DNA of 64,000 nucleotides, taken from assembly GCA_965183875.1 (NCBI GenBank), contig CBCYMK010000018.1:96791-160790 (forward strand), written 5' to 3'. This DNA is from UBA6772 sp965183875. GTDB lineage: Bacteria > Bacteroidota > Bacteroidia > Flavobacteriales > UBA7430. The number at the start of each line of letters is the position of its first letter. The first letter of the stretch is position 1. Below the pieces are notes generated by a model. That model searched no databases, was not told where the DNA came from, and saw only the letters and a program-made list of their open reading frames with translations. The position numbers and the translations under genes are program-made. This document shows, piece by piece, positions 26,631 through 35,476 of this stretch.

Positions 26631-27461
26631 TTGAAAAGAACAATCAATTGTAAGGGAAATTTAATTGATTTAAGTATTCCTAAAGTAATGGGGATTTTAA
26701 ATCTCACTCCTGATTCTTTTTATTCTAAAAGTAGAACCTTAGAAAACAAGCACTTACTACAAAGAGTAAGTACAATGCTCGTAGAAGGAGCTACCTTTAT
26801 TGATATAGGGGCGTACTCCTCTCGACCTGGAGCTAAGTTCGTCTCTATAGAGGAAGAAAAGAAACGCTTACTCCCTGCATTAGAACAAATCGTTAAAGAA
26901 TTCCCTGAAATATTAATTTCGGTGGATACATTTAGAGCTTCGGTAGCTTCTGCAGCAATTGATAGAGGTGCCTGTATGGTAAATGATATTTCTGGTGGAA
27001 ATTTAGACAAGGAGATGTTTGCATTAATAGCAGAAAAACAAGTTCCTTATATATTAATGCATATGCGCGGAACCCCCGAAACAATGACGGGTTTAAATAA
27101 CTACGAAAATTTAATTCTAGAGTGTATCTCTGAGCTCCAACAAAAGGTGAAAACACTTAACCATTTAGGCGTAAACGATCTTATAATAGACCCTGGCTTG
27201 GGTTTTGCTAAAGACATAAATCAGAATTTTGAAATTGTAAAAAACTTAAAAAACTTCCATATTTTAGGTCATCCTATACTTGTTGGAGCTTCTCGTAAAT
27301 CAATGATTTACAAACTACTAAACACAAAACCAGAAGAAGCATTAAATGGTAGCACGGTTGTACATACAGCAAGCCTACTTAACGGAGCTTCTATTCTTAG
27401 GGTACACGATGTTAAAGCTGCCGTAGAAGCAGTAAAAATTACTAACTTGTTGAAAAATTAG
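26631..27461 (+). CDS. folP: Dihydropteroate synthase
   Basis: 276 residues. A TIM barrel that condenses p-aminobenzoate with the pterin diphosphate in folate synthesis; the sulfonamide target. Signatures are VMGILNLTPDSF, DIGAYSSRPGA, NDISGG, YILMHMRGTP, IIDPGLGFAK and GASRKSMI. The start is TTG at 26631; no ATG closer to the family start was found. cdaA follows 3 nt later, so the two are co-transcribed. Confidence 0.96.
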   Translation: MKRTINCKGNLIDLSIPKVMGILNLTPDSFYSKSRTLENKHLLQRVSTMLVEGATFIDIGAYSSRPGAKFVSIEEEKKRLLPALEQIVKEFPEILISVDTFRASVASAAIDRGACMVNDISGGNLDKEMFALIAEKQVPYILMHMRGTPETMTGLNNYENLILECISELQQKVKTLNHLGVNDLIIDPGLGFAKDINQNFEIVKNLKNFHILGHPILVGASRKSMIYKLLNTKPEEALNGSTVVHTASLLNGASILRVHDVKAAVEAVKITNLLKN

Positions 27462-27464
27462 AAT

Positions 27465-28238
27465 TTGGGATTTTTAGATTTCGACTTATTAGATTTACTA
27501 GATATTATTCTAGTAACGGCCTTATTAAATCAGTTGTATAAACTGGTTCAAGGTACCGTAGCCATTAAAATATTCTTTGGTCTTGCGGCAACTTATTTAT
27601 TCTGGAAGCTTGTTGGAGCTCTACAAATGGAGGTTCTAAGTGAGATACTAGGACAGTTTATTGGTGTGGGGGTACTAGCTGTAATCATCGTATTCCAGCA
27701 GGAAATACGCAAGTTCCTTTTAATGATTGGTACCACTAATTTCTCTAATAAGGGAACCATTTTTAAGTGGATTTCTAAACCTCAAAAAGCGATAGCTCTC
27801 GATATAGCATCTATACAAAAGGCATTTAGTTCGCTATCGAAAACCAAAACCGGAGCCTTAATAGTTATTACCCGACATACAGAATTAGGTACTTATGAAG
27901 AGACGGGTAAAAAAATTAACTCTGCGGTAGGTGCTGCTGTACTAGAGAGTATATTCTTTAAAAATAGCCCTTTGCACGATGGTGCCGTAATTATTCGTAA
28001 AAACGAAATTATTGCAGCGAGCTGTGTGCTTCCGGTATCCGATATTGTAAGCTTACCCACACATATGGGACTTAGACATAGAGCTGCAGCAAGTATTACC
28101 GAAATGACCGATGCATTGGCAATAATAGTTTCTGAGGAAACTGGGCGTGTAGCGTACTTTAAAAAAGGTCGCTTAAAAGAAAACATAAGTTTAGAAGATT
28201 TAGACCAGTTCTTATGTAGAGACCTTAAAAATATTTAA
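27465..28238 (+). CDS. cdaA: Diadenylate cyclase (CdaA type)
   Basis: 257 residues with a TTG start. Three N-terminal membrane helices (about 5-80) are followed by the DAC domain. Catalytic DGA (NSPLHDGAVII) and RHR (THMGLRHRAAASI) motifs are intact. It makes cyclic-di-AMP, controlling potassium and wall homeostasis. Unlike in Firmicutes, no cdaR or glmM gene is adjacent. Linkage to folP is typical of Bacteroidota. The 3' end overlaps the convergent pdxH by 4 nt. Confidence 0.96.
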   Translation: MGFLDFDLLDLLDIILVTALLNQLYKLVQGTVAIKIFFGLAATYLFWKLVGALQMEVLSEILGQFIGVGVLAVIIVFQQEIRKFLLMIGTTNFSNKGTIFKWISKPQKAIALDIASIQKAFSSLSKTKTGALIVITRHTELGTYEETGKKINSAVGAAVLESIFFKNSPLHDGAVIIRKNEIIAASCVLPVSDIVSLPTHMGLRHRAAASITEMTDALAIIVSEETGRVAYFKKGRLKENISLEDLDQFLCRDLKNI

Positions 28239-28873
28239 GGAGCTAAACGTTCAATTTGCCATACTCCATTTACTTCTTTATAGGAGAAACGATCGTGCAA
28301 ACGTGAAGAACGTCCTTGCCAGAACTCAACTGAAGTAGGTTTTAATACATAACCTCCCCAATTTTCAGGTTTTGGAATTTCCTTATTTTCATACAAGCTT
28401 TCAAGTCTTTCTACTTCTATAGTTAAATCTTCTCGATTAGCAACAACCGAGCTTTGGTTAGAAGCTAAAGCAGAGATCTGGCTCGCACGGGGACGAGAGT
28501 GAAAGTATGCTTCTGACAAAGAAGCATCAATTTTTTCTACTGTCCCAGTAACACGTATTTGTTGCTCTAGTTCAGACCAGAAAAAAGTTAAACACGCATT
28601 GGGATTTAATGCTAATTGTACTCCTTTAGAACTTCCATAATTAGTGAAAAATGAAAACCCACCATATTCTATACCTTTTAACAGTAAAACACGAGCACTG
28701 GGAATACCGCGTTCTGAAACTGTAGAAAGCACCATAGCATTAACTTCAGAAACATCATTCTCTAAAGCCCTATTAAACCAATCTTTAAACTGGTCCATTG
28801 GATTATCTCGTAAGCCAAATTCATCTATTGAAAATTTGGTGTAATCAGTTCTAATATTGGCAATATCCTTCAT
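28235..28873 (-). CDS. pdxH: Pyridoxamine 5'-phosphate oxidase
   Basis: 212 residues, standard length. This FMN enzyme makes pyridoxal phosphate. Motifs are PSARVLLLKGIEYGGFSFFTNY, LTFFWSELEQQIRVTG, HSRPRASQISALAS and the C-terminal PTSVEFWQGRSSRLHDR. It is a single gene, convergent with cdaA. Confidence 0.96.
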   Translation of the reverse strand: MKDIANIRTDYTKFSIDEFGLRDNPMDQFKDWFNRALENDVSEVNAMVLSTVSERGIPSARVLLLKGIEYGGFSFFTNYGSSKGVQLALNPNACLTFFWSELEQQIRVTGTVEKIDASLSEAYFHSRPRASQISALASNQSSVVANREDLTIEVERLESLYENKEIPKPENWGGYVLKPTSVEFWQGRSSRLHDRFSYKEVNGVWQIERLAP

Positions 28874-28977
28874 GAGTATTGAATCGGTTTATGCAAAAGT
28901 AAACATAGAATTTGGAATCAAAAATGATAAAACTTATATTTAAAATGAATTTGATGGAAATTAAACATTTTGATGAT

Positions 28978-29541
28978 ATGAAAGCGGTAATAAAAAAAAC
29001 GATAAACAAAGGTAAACTACTTATTTCCCAACCACTTATAAACGATGAGTTCTTTCACAACTCAGTAGTATTTCTCTCGGAATACTCCACTGACGGTATC
29101 GTCGGTTTTATCGTAAACAAACCATTAAACTTTAATATTTCTGATTTAATTGCCGGGTTTCCAGAATTCGACACCACAATTTTTTATGGAGGCCCAGTAG
29201 AAAAAGATAGTATGTATTTTATCCATCGTGTACCCGAAAAAATTACAGGAAGTGTACATATCACAAAAGATTTATACTGGGGTGGCAGTTTTGATCAAGT
29301 AAAATCTTTAATTGAAAATGGAAATCTTCAAACCGACGAGATTAGGTTCTTTTTAGGCTATTCTGGCTGGGTCAAAGAGCAACTAGACAAGGAAATTAGT
29401 TCAGAATCGTGGATCGTAGACGAAACGGAAGAATCTTTATTCGACTGGGATATAGAATCTTTATGGAAAGATCGACTAAAAAGCCAAGGTAAAACATTTC
29501 AATTATGGGAAAATGCCCCCCAAGACATACGACTCAATTAG
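28978..29541 (+). CDS. YqgE/AlgH family protein
   Basis: 187 residues from the ATG at 28978, which matches the family's usual length and start (MKAVIKKTINKGKLLISQP). Upstream in-frame starts would add 22 atypical residues. Conserved blocks are FHNSVVFLSEYSTDGIVGFIVNKP, FYGGPVEKDSMYFIHR, LYWGGSFDQVKSLI and FFLGYSGWVKEQLDKEI. The biochemical function is unknown; AlgH was linked to alginate regulation. It ends 1 nt from the convergent class IV aminotransferase. Confidence 0.93.
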   Translation: MKAVIKKTINKGKLLISQPLINDEFFHNSVVFLSEYSTDGIVGFIVNKPLNFNISDLIAGFPEFDTTIFYGGPVEKDSMYFIHRVPEKITGSVHITKDLYWGGSFDQVKSLIENGNLQTDEIRFFLGYSGWVKEQLDKEISSESWIVDETEESLFDWDIESLWKDRLKSQGKTFQLWENAPQDIRLN

Positions 29542-29542
29542 A

Positions 29543-30364
29543 TTATAAGGCTAAAAATTTCTCTTTAACACCCGAACTAAACTCATTGGTATACACTTTC
29601 TTTTTATAGGACTTCACCCATTGTATGCCTTTAATAGAATTGCTTAAAAAAACCTCATCTGCTTTAATAAGCTCAAACGGTTTCATTTCTTTTTCAATAA
29701 TTTCAATCCCCCAACTGGCTGCATTCTCAAAAAGATGCTTTCTTATTATCCCATCTACACAACCTGAAGAAATAGGCGGAGTGTATACTACTCCCTCTTT
29801 AAGTACGTATAGATTAGAAGCTGTAGTTTCACAAATAAAAGATTCTGTGTTTAATATAATAGCTTCATCTAAATTATTCTCGGAGGCATAAATAGCCGAT
29901 AATACACTAACAATAGAGTTTACTCCTTTGGTATTCGACAAAGGCTGTGATGGCTTTAAATGATCGTGAAAAACATCAATTACAAGACCCTCTGTACAAG
30001 TTTCTACTTTAATCTGCTCTACTTCAATTAAGTATTCTAAAGTTCGATCTACAGGCTTATATAAACCTCCGTTAGTTCTAAAAACACTCAGTCGTACACG
30101 AACTTTATTAGAACTTAATCCAGCAGAAGAAATCGTTTTGATAATTTCTTGCTCCATAAAATCCATATTCAAATGAATAGGGATTTCCATCCTTAAAAGA
30201 CAAGCTCCGCCCATCATCCTAAAATAATGATCTTCCCAGAATTGAAGTACTCCCTTATCGAATAAGATTGTTTCAAACAATTGATCACCGTATAAAAATG
30301 CTCTATTACCAGCAGTAAAAACAGCTTCAGATTTAGATAAAAGGGTTCCGTTTAAATTGATCAT
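29543..30364 (-). CDS. Class IV PLP aminotransferase/aminodeoxychorismate lyase-like
   Basis: 273 residues of the BCAT/DAAT/PabC fold. Seen are AFLYGDQLFETILF, the PLP lysine region TKGVNSIVSVLSAIYASEN, and CETTASNLYVLKEGVVYTPP. Candidate reactions are aminodeoxychorismate lyase (PabC), D-amino acid or branched-chain transamination. A folP gene 3 kb away makes PabC attractive but this is inference. Its start overlaps the end of the downstream-facing HAD gene by 1 nt, so the two are co-translated. Confidence 0.85.
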   Translation of the reverse strand: MINLNGTLLSKSEAVFTAGNRAFLYGDQLFETILFDKGVLQFWEDHYFRMMGGACLLRMEIPIHLNMDFMEQEIIKTISSAGLSSNKVRVRLSVFRTNGGLYKPVDRTLEYLIEVEQIKVETCTEGLVIDVFHDHLKPSQPLSNTKGVNSIVSVLSAIYASENNLDEAIILNTESFICETTASNLYVLKEGVVYTPPISSGCVDGIIRKHLFENAASWGIEIIEKEMKPFELIKADEVFLSNSIKGIQWVKSYKKKVYTNEFSSGVKEKFLAL

Positions 30365-30840
30365 TATAAAGAAGTAAGTACGTTAAGATTAGAGTTAGCT
30401 TTAATAAGAATACCTTTTAAGTTTACCTTTTCTGCGGCTAAAATATCACGTGGACTATCACCTATTAAAAAAGAAGCCGATGTATCGACACGGTATTTAG
30501 CAATAATTTTTTCGAGCATTAAGGAGTCAGGTTTCCTACAGATACACGCTTCTATTAAATGATGATGCGGGCAAAAGGAAATGGTTAATAGATTTAGATT
30601 GCGTTCTAAAAACCAAGCATCTAAAAATGCATTAATTTTATATACATGTTCTTTAGAATAGCGTTGTTTAGAGATACCTCCTTGATTGGTAACAATTGCA
30701 AAAGAATAGCCCTTTTCTGCCCAGAATTTTAATGCCGATTCTAAACCTGGATTAATAACAAAAGACGCTAGATTATATACATAATCACCAATTTCCTGGT
30801 TTATGACTCCGTCACGATCTAAAAAAACTACTTTTTTCAT
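30364..30840 (-). CDS. HAD-IIIA phosphatase (GmhB/HisB-N-like)
   Basis: 158 residues. HAD motif I is DRDGVIN (residues 8-14) and motif II is TNQGG. A zinc-binding CPHHHLIEACICRKP matches the Cys-His loop of GmhB-type phosphatases. Motif IV is LIGDSPRDILAAE. Such enzymes remove phosphate from sugar bisphosphates such as heptose-1,7-bisphosphate or from histidinol phosphate. No other heptose genes are nearby, so the substrate is open. Confidence 0.88.
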   Translation of the reverse strand: MKKVVFLDRDGVINQEIGDYVYNLASFVINPGLESALKFWAEKGYSFAIVTNQGGISKQRYSKEHVYKINAFLDAWFLERNLNLLTISFCPHHHLIEACICRKPDSLMLEKIIAKYRVDTSASFLIGDSPRDILAAEKVNLKGILIKANSNLNVLTSL

Positions 30841-30888
30841 AGCACAAAAATAGACTTATAAATTCTATAAATTAAGCTGGAGAACTAA

Positions 30889-31347
30889 TTACTTTTTCTG
30901 GGTATAAAGCATTTCCATATGTGGAATATTATCTTCTAAATAAACATCTCCTAAGGCTCTAAAACCTAAAGATCTATAAAACGGAAGAAGGTATTGCTGA
31001 GCAGAAATACGAATACTCTTCCCAGTATAATAGGAGTTACAAAATTCTATACCTCGCTCCATTAGTTCTATTCCGTAGCCATTCTTACGATAACTGAGCT
31101 TTGTTAAAACCCTCCCTATAGAGGGTTCTTTATAAGAAACTCCAGGAGAAACAATTCTTAAATAGGCAACTAAAACCTCCTTATCGTATGCAAATAGATG
31201 GTGAGACTTTTTATCCTTCTGGTCGCAGTCTTGGTAAGGGCAGTCTTGCTCCACAACAAATACCGCCTGTCTTAGCTGGTACATATCAAAAAGTTGAATT
31301 GTAGACAAGTCCTTAAAAGCAGAAAGGGTCCATTGTAATTTGGGCAT
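30889..31347 (-). CDS. ElaA-like GNAT acetyltransferase
   Basis: 152 residues from the ATG at 31347 (MPKLQWTLSAFKDLS). A longer frame start at 31368 would extend to the pdhC terminator, so I prefer the inner one. The ElaA signatures are LRQAVFVVEQDCPYQDCDQKD, HHLFAY, IGRVLTKLSYRKNGYGIELM (acetyl-CoA loop) and ISAQQYLLPFYRSLGF, ending in IPHMEM. The substrate is unknown. Confidence 0.9.
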   Translation of the reverse strand: MPKLQWTLSAFKDLSTIQLFDMYQLRQAVFVVEQDCPYQDCDQKDKKSHHLFAYDKEVLVAYLRIVSPGVSYKEPSIGRVLTKLSYRKNGYGIELMERGIEFCNSYYTGKSIRISAQQYLLPFYRSLGFRALGDVYLEDNIPHMEMLYTQKK

Positions 31348-31372
31348 GAGCACTAATTTAAAAAGCATAAAA

Positions 31373-31400
31373 AAAGCCTCCCATTTGATTGGGAGGCTTT
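31373..31400 (-). terminator. Terminator of pdhAC
   Basis: An 11-bp perfect stem AAAGCCTCCCA/TGGGAGGCTTT with a 6-nt loop, followed on the minus strand by T residues. It lies 4 nt beyond the pdhC stop. Confidence 0.88.
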
Positions 31401-31403
31401 AAA

Positions 31404-32627
31404 TTATTTAAGCATTGTTACAGGATTCTGTAAGTATGTTTTAAGTGTATTAAGGAATGCTGCTCCCGACGCACCATCTACAACACGATGGTCACAAGAA
31501 AGGGTCAGTTTCATTATATTACCTGGTACTACCTGTCCGTCTTTTACTACGGGTACTTGTTGTATACCACCCACAGCAAGTATACAAGCATCAGGGGTAT
31601 TTATAATAGCTGTAAATTCATCTATTCCAAACATTCCTAAGTTAGATATAGTGAAAGTACTTCCCTCCCAGTCGGCAGGTTGTAATTTTTTACTTTTAGC
31701 TTTCTGTGCAAAATCTTTAACCTCAGCAGATATATCAGATAGAGACTTGGTATCTGTATAGCGTACTACAGGAACTAAAAGACCATCTTCTACAGCAATG
31801 GCAACACCAACATTAACATGCTTATTGCGGCGTATAACATCTGCTCTCCACGAAGAATTCACCGTTGGGTGTTCTCTAAGTGCCATAGCACAAGCTTTAA
31901 CTACTAAATCGTTGAACGATACTTTAGTGTCTGGCAAAGAATTAATTGCTTTTCGTGCAGCAATAGCATTATCCATATCTACCGAAATAGAAAGGTAAAA
32001 ATGAGGAGCTGTAAATTTAGACTCCGCTAGTCTACGAGCTATAACCTTACGCATTTGCGAAACAGGTTCTTCCGTAAACGACTCTTGGAATGCTACAGTA
32101 TTGGTTGTAGGAGCTTGGTAATTGTCAATATCTCTTTTGATTATTCTACCACCATCACCAGAACCAGCAACAGAAGCAATATCAAGACCTTTTTCCTCAG
32201 CTAATCGCTTAGCTAATGGTGAAGCTACTGTTCTACCGTCGGTAGACTTTACAGCTTTTACAGGTGTAGGAGCTGGTGTTGCTACAGGAGCTACTTCAAT
32301 TTTTGTTTCAGCTACAGGAGCTACTTCTTCTTTTACTTCAGTTGCAACAGGAGTAGCATCGCTTTCAATTAAAGCCGTTACATCTTCTCCTTGTTCTCCT
32401 AAAATAGCAAGTATACAATCTACAGGAGCTGTTTCAGACTCTCCCACTCCGATATGTAATAACACACCTTCTTGGAAAGATTCAAACTCCATTGTTGCTT
32501 TATCAGTTTCAATTTCTGCTAGTAAATCACCTTCAGAAATAGCATCACCTACATTTTTATGCCACTTCGCTACTGTACCTTCGGTCATAGTATCGCTCAA
32601 ACGCGGCATGCGTACGATTTCAGCCAT
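31404..32627 (-). CDS. pdhC: Pyruvate dehydrogenase E2, dihydrolipoamide acetyltransferase
   Basis: 407 residues with one lipoyl domain (lipoyl lysine in ETDKATMEFES, about residue 43). An Ala/Pro/Val/Thr-rich linker follows, then the E1/E3-binding domain (SPLAKRLAEEKGLDIASVAGSG). The catalytic domain ends with the active-site HRVVDGA. It transfers acetyl groups to CoA in the pyruvate dehydrogenase core. It directly follows pdhA (3-nt gap). E1-beta and E3 genes are not in the window. Confidence 0.95.
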   Translation of the reverse strand: MAEIVRMPRLSDTMTEGTVAKWHKNVGDAISEGDLLAEIETDKATMEFESFQEGVLLHIGVGESETAPVDCILAILGEQGEDVTALIESDATPVATEVKEEVAPVAETKIEVAPVATPAPTPVKAVKSTDGRTVASPLAKRLAEEKGLDIASVAGSGDGGRIIKRDIDNYQAPTTNTVAFQESFTEEPVSQMRKVIARRLAESKFTAPHFYLSISVDMDNAIAARKAINSLPDTKVSFNDLVVKACAMALREHPTVNSSWRADVIRRNKHVNVGVAIAVEDGLLVPVVRYTDTKSLSDISAEVKDFAQKAKSKKLQPADWEGSTFTISNLGMFGIDEFTAIINTPDACILAVGGIQQVPVVKDGQVVPGNIMKLTLSCDHRVVDGASGAAFLNTLKTYLQNPVTMLK

Positions 32628-32630
32628 AAT

Positions 32631-33626
32631 TTAGTCTTTTATAAAAGGATATTCCTCTGCGTAAACATTTTTATATAGAGAATCATTCGATGGGAATGGA
32701 GACTCTTCGGCAAAATTTACAGCTTCTTGAACTGTAGATTTAACATCTGCTTGAATGGCTAGAATCTCATCTTCTGAAGCCCATTTCTTTTTCTTGATCA
32801 CTTCAAGAACCTTAGTAATAGGATCAATTTTTTGGTATTCTGCAACTTCGTCTTTAGTACGGTATTTTTGAGCATCCGACATAGAGTGCCCTTTATAACG
32901 GTAGGTTTTCATTTCTAAGAATGTAGGGCCTTCACCTTTACGAGCTCTATCAACAGCCTCTTTTACTGCTTCTGCAACTGCTATAGGATCCATACCATCT
33001 ACAGGAGCACTAGGCATCTCGTAAGCCAAACCAATTTTCCAAATATCAGAATGGTTAGAGGTACGTTCTACAGAAGTTCCCATGGCATAGCCATTATTTT
33101 CACAAATAAAGACTACAGGAATTTTCCACAACATAGCCATATTAAAGGTTTCGTGTATTGCTCCTTGACGAACAGCACCGTCTCCCATATAACAAAGTGT
33201 TACTGCATCAGAACCATTATACTTATCTGCAAATGCAATTCCGGCTCCTAGAGGAACTTGTCCACCTACGATACCATGACCTCCAAAGAAATTAAATTCT
33301 TTAGAAAACATATGCATAGACCCACCTTTACCACCAGAACAACCAGTAGCTTTTCCGTAAAGTTCAGCCATAATAGCATTAGGGCTTACACCCATAGCAA
33401 TAGGTTGAACATGGTCTCTATAAGCTGTAATCATTTTATCTTTTGAAGGGTCGATTGCCTTTATAGAACCTGCCAATACTGCTTCCTGACCGTTATATAG
33501 GTGCAAGAAACCTCTTATTTTCTGCTGTATATAAAGTGCGCTTGTTTTATCTTCGAACTTTCTCCAAAGTAGCATATCTGAATACCACTTTAAATACGTT
33601 TCTTTCGTAAACTTCAACTTTGCCAT
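32631..33626 (-). CDS. pdhA: Pyruvate dehydrogenase E1 alpha
   Basis: 331 residues. The thiamine-diphosphate motif is GDGAVRQGAIHETFNMA to NN (ICENNGYAM). YRDHVQPIAMG, GGKGGSMHMF and the phosphorylation-loop-like YRYKGHSMSDAQKYR are family hallmarks. It decarboxylates pyruvate with a beta subunit encoded elsewhere. It forms a two-gene unit with pdhC. Confidence 0.95.
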   Translation of the reverse strand: MAKLKFTKETYLKWYSDMLLWRKFEDKTSALYIQQKIRGFLHLYNGQEAVLAGSIKAIDPSKDKMITAYRDHVQPIAMGVSPNAIMAELYGKATGCSGGKGGSMHMFSKEFNFFGGHGIVGGQVPLGAGIAFADKYNGSDAVTLCYMGDGAVRQGAIHETFNMAMLWKIPVVFICENNGYAMGTSVERTSNHSDIWKIGLAYEMPSAPVDGMDPIAVAEAVKEAVDRARKGEGPTFLEMKTYRYKGHSMSDAQKYRTKDEVAEYQKIDPITKVLEVIKKKKWASEDEILAIQADVKSTVQEAVNFAEESPFPSNDSLYKNVYAEEYPFIKD

Positions 33627-33668
33627 TTCTTCTAATTTTGGGTTGCAAATGTACTAATTTTTGTTGAT

Positions 33669-34160
33669 TCAACTAACATTCTGCAATGCATCACAATTAA
33701 ATGGAATAGGCAGTAAATCTTTGATTGAATCAAATTCAACAAACTGATTATCACCACCTTTTAACAGCACTTTAATATTGGTATTTTGTTTGTGCTCAAA
33801 CTCCATCATCGATTGACGGCATGCTCCACAGGGAGCAAGTAAGTCATTGATGTCAAATTGTGATGAACTCGCCGTTATAGCAATCGATAAAATCTTTTTT
33901 GATGGATGTAGAGAACCACAGGTGAAAATTGCAACCCTTTCTGCACATAAACCCGATGGGTAAGCAGCATTCTCCTGGTTTGAACCCAAAACAATTTCTC
34001 CGGATTCTAGTAATATAGCTGCCCCAACTCTAAAATTAGAATAAGGTGAATGAGAGCTTTCTTGCGCTTTTTCAGAATGACAAATTAATATAGCTTGTTG
34101 TTCGGAAAGCTCTGTACTTTCATATTCGGTATACCGAATGGTAATCTCTCTCTGTTTCAT
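33669..34160 (-). CDS. cdd: Cytidine deaminase
   Basis: 163 residues. The zinc site and proton-shuttling Glu are in GLCAERVAIF, and the two other cysteines in APCGACRQSMMEF. HSPYSNFRVGAAI is the usual entry block. It salvages cytidine to uridine. The position next to pdhA is common in flavobacteria. Confidence 0.95.
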   Translation of the reverse strand: MKQREITIRYTEYESTELSEQQAILICHSEKAQESSHSPYSNFRVGAAILLESGEIVLGSNQENAAYPSGLCAERVAIFTCGSLHPSKKILSIAITASSSQFDINDLLAPCGACRQSMMEFEHKQNTNIKVLLKGGDNQFVEFDSIKDLLPIPFNCDALQNVS

Positions 34161-34193
34161 TAGATCTATTATTAAAACAAAAAAATAGCGCTA

Positions 34194-34676
34194 CTATAAA
34201 TACCTCTTCTGCCAGGAATCTTTAAGAGGAAGTTCCCATTTTGTAGAAAGGTCTTCTTTATTTGCTATAAGATTATTGAATACTACCGTATCTGCATTTA
34301 CTACCCCAGCAGCGATAAGTGCTTTAAATTCTTTTACAGAACTTAAGCTTACCTTATCATCGACTTTATAAGCGATTGAAAATCGATCGAAAAAACTCAA
34401 GTTAAATGCAGCACCTAAAGACTCAAAAAGAGCAGTAAGTGAACTTATTGAACAACCAGAAGCAGACTGAACCTTCTCGTCTACTGCGACTATAACAGAG
34501 CAGTTATTTTTAATTTCAAAAGATCCATATAAAGCAGTACCATGCGTTTGCCATCCTGCTATAAAAGAACCTAGTTTAGTATTGATCTCTTCTTGTTCGG
34601 TTATATTTAAAAGCCGGTTAGACTGAAATACCCACACCCTACTTAATGGATTCATATGACTAAAAGAAACAGCCAT
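34194..34676 (-). CDS. Conserved protein of unknown function
   Basis: 160 residues. Relatives in flavobacteria are often labelled ABC transporter ATPase, but no Walker A or B motif is present here, so I reject that name. Seen: SRVWVFQSNRLLNI near the start, FIAGWQTHGTALYGSFEI, and a C-terminal W-ELPLKDSWQKRYL. No signal peptide or membrane helix. The ATG overlaps the upstream gene's stop (TAATG), so it is translationally coupled to the Fe-S protein pair and may serve the same pathway. Confidence 0.7.
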   Translation of the reverse strand: MAVSFSHMNPLSRVWVFQSNRLLNITEQEEINTKLGSFIAGWQTHGTALYGSFEIKNNCSVIVAVDEKVQSASGCSISSLTALFESLGAAFNLSFFDRFSIAYKVDDKVSLSSVKEFKALIAAGVVNADTVVFNNLIANKEDLSTKWELPLKDSWQKRYL

Positions 34677-35476
34677 TATAAATCGTTCGCGGTAGCAATC
34701 ATTTCCGCTAGGTCCATTACTTCTACCTCGTCTTCTTTTTCCTTATTTTTTACTCCGTCGGTCATCATAGTATTACAGAAAGGACAACCGGTAGCAATAA
34801 TATCGGGTTTAGTTTCTAGAGCTTCTTCAGTACGTTCAATGTTCACATCTTTATTCCCCTTTTCAGGCTCTTTAAACATTTGAGCACCACCTGCACCACA
34901 ACAGAAACCGCGCGTTTTACAACGCCTCATCTCGACCAACTCAGCATCTAAGCTTTGTATTAATGAACGCGGAGCTTCATATACTTCATTTGCTCTACCT
35001 AAATAACAGGGATCGTGGAAAGTAATTTTCTTCCCTTTAAAAGCCCCACCTTCAACGGTAAGTCTTTCTTCATCAATAAGGGTCTGTAATAATTGAGTAT
35101 GGTGAATAACTTCAAATTTACCACCTAACTCAGGGTATTCGTTTTTTATGGTATTAAAACAGTGAGGACAGGTAGTTACGATACGCTTAACTTCGTAGGC
35201 GTTCATTACTTCAATATTTGCCATTGCTTGCATTTGGAAAAGGAATTCATTTCCGGCTCTTTTAGCAGGGTCACCACTACAAGATTCTTCTGCTCCAAGT
35301 ACAGCAAATTTATAATCCAAATGATTCAGGATTTTCACGAAGGCTTTAGTAATTTTTTTAGCTCTATCGTCGAAACTTCCGGCACAACCTACCCAAAAAA
35401 GCACATCAGGAGATTCTCCTTTCGCCATCATTTCTGCCATTGTAGGCACTACTAATTTTGTTGATATATTTTCCAT
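34676..35476 (-). CDS. (Fe-S)-binding protein with CCG domains
   Basis: 266 residues from the ATG at 35476 (MENISTKLVVPTMAEM), which overlaps the stop of the preceding gene as TAATG. Two cysteine-rich CCG modules are present: CPHCFNTIKNEYP with an earlier WVGCAGS, and GFCCGAGGAQMF with CPFCNTMM. This resembles heterodisulfide-reductase subunit B or GlpC-like electron carriers. With the membrane Fe-S protein upstream it probably forms a quinone-linked oxidoreductase; the partner dehydrogenase is not seen. Confidence 0.88.
   Translation of the reverse strand: MENISTKLVVPTMAEMMAKGESPDVLFWVGCAGSFDDRAKKITKAFVKILNHLDYKFAVLGAEESCSGDPAKRAGNEFLFQMQAMANIEVMNAYEVKRIVTTCPHCFNTIKNEYPELGGKFEVIHHTQLLQTLIDEERLTVEGGAFKGKKITFHDPCYLGRANEVYEAPRSLIQSLDAELVEMRRCKTRGFCCGAGGAQMFKEPEKGNKDVNIERTEEALETKPDIIATGCPFCNTMMTDGVKNKEKEDEVEVMDLAEMIATANDL

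Noticed and set aside
34194..34676. ABC transporter ATPase annotation
   Set aside because: No Walker A, signature or Walker B motif in 160 residues.
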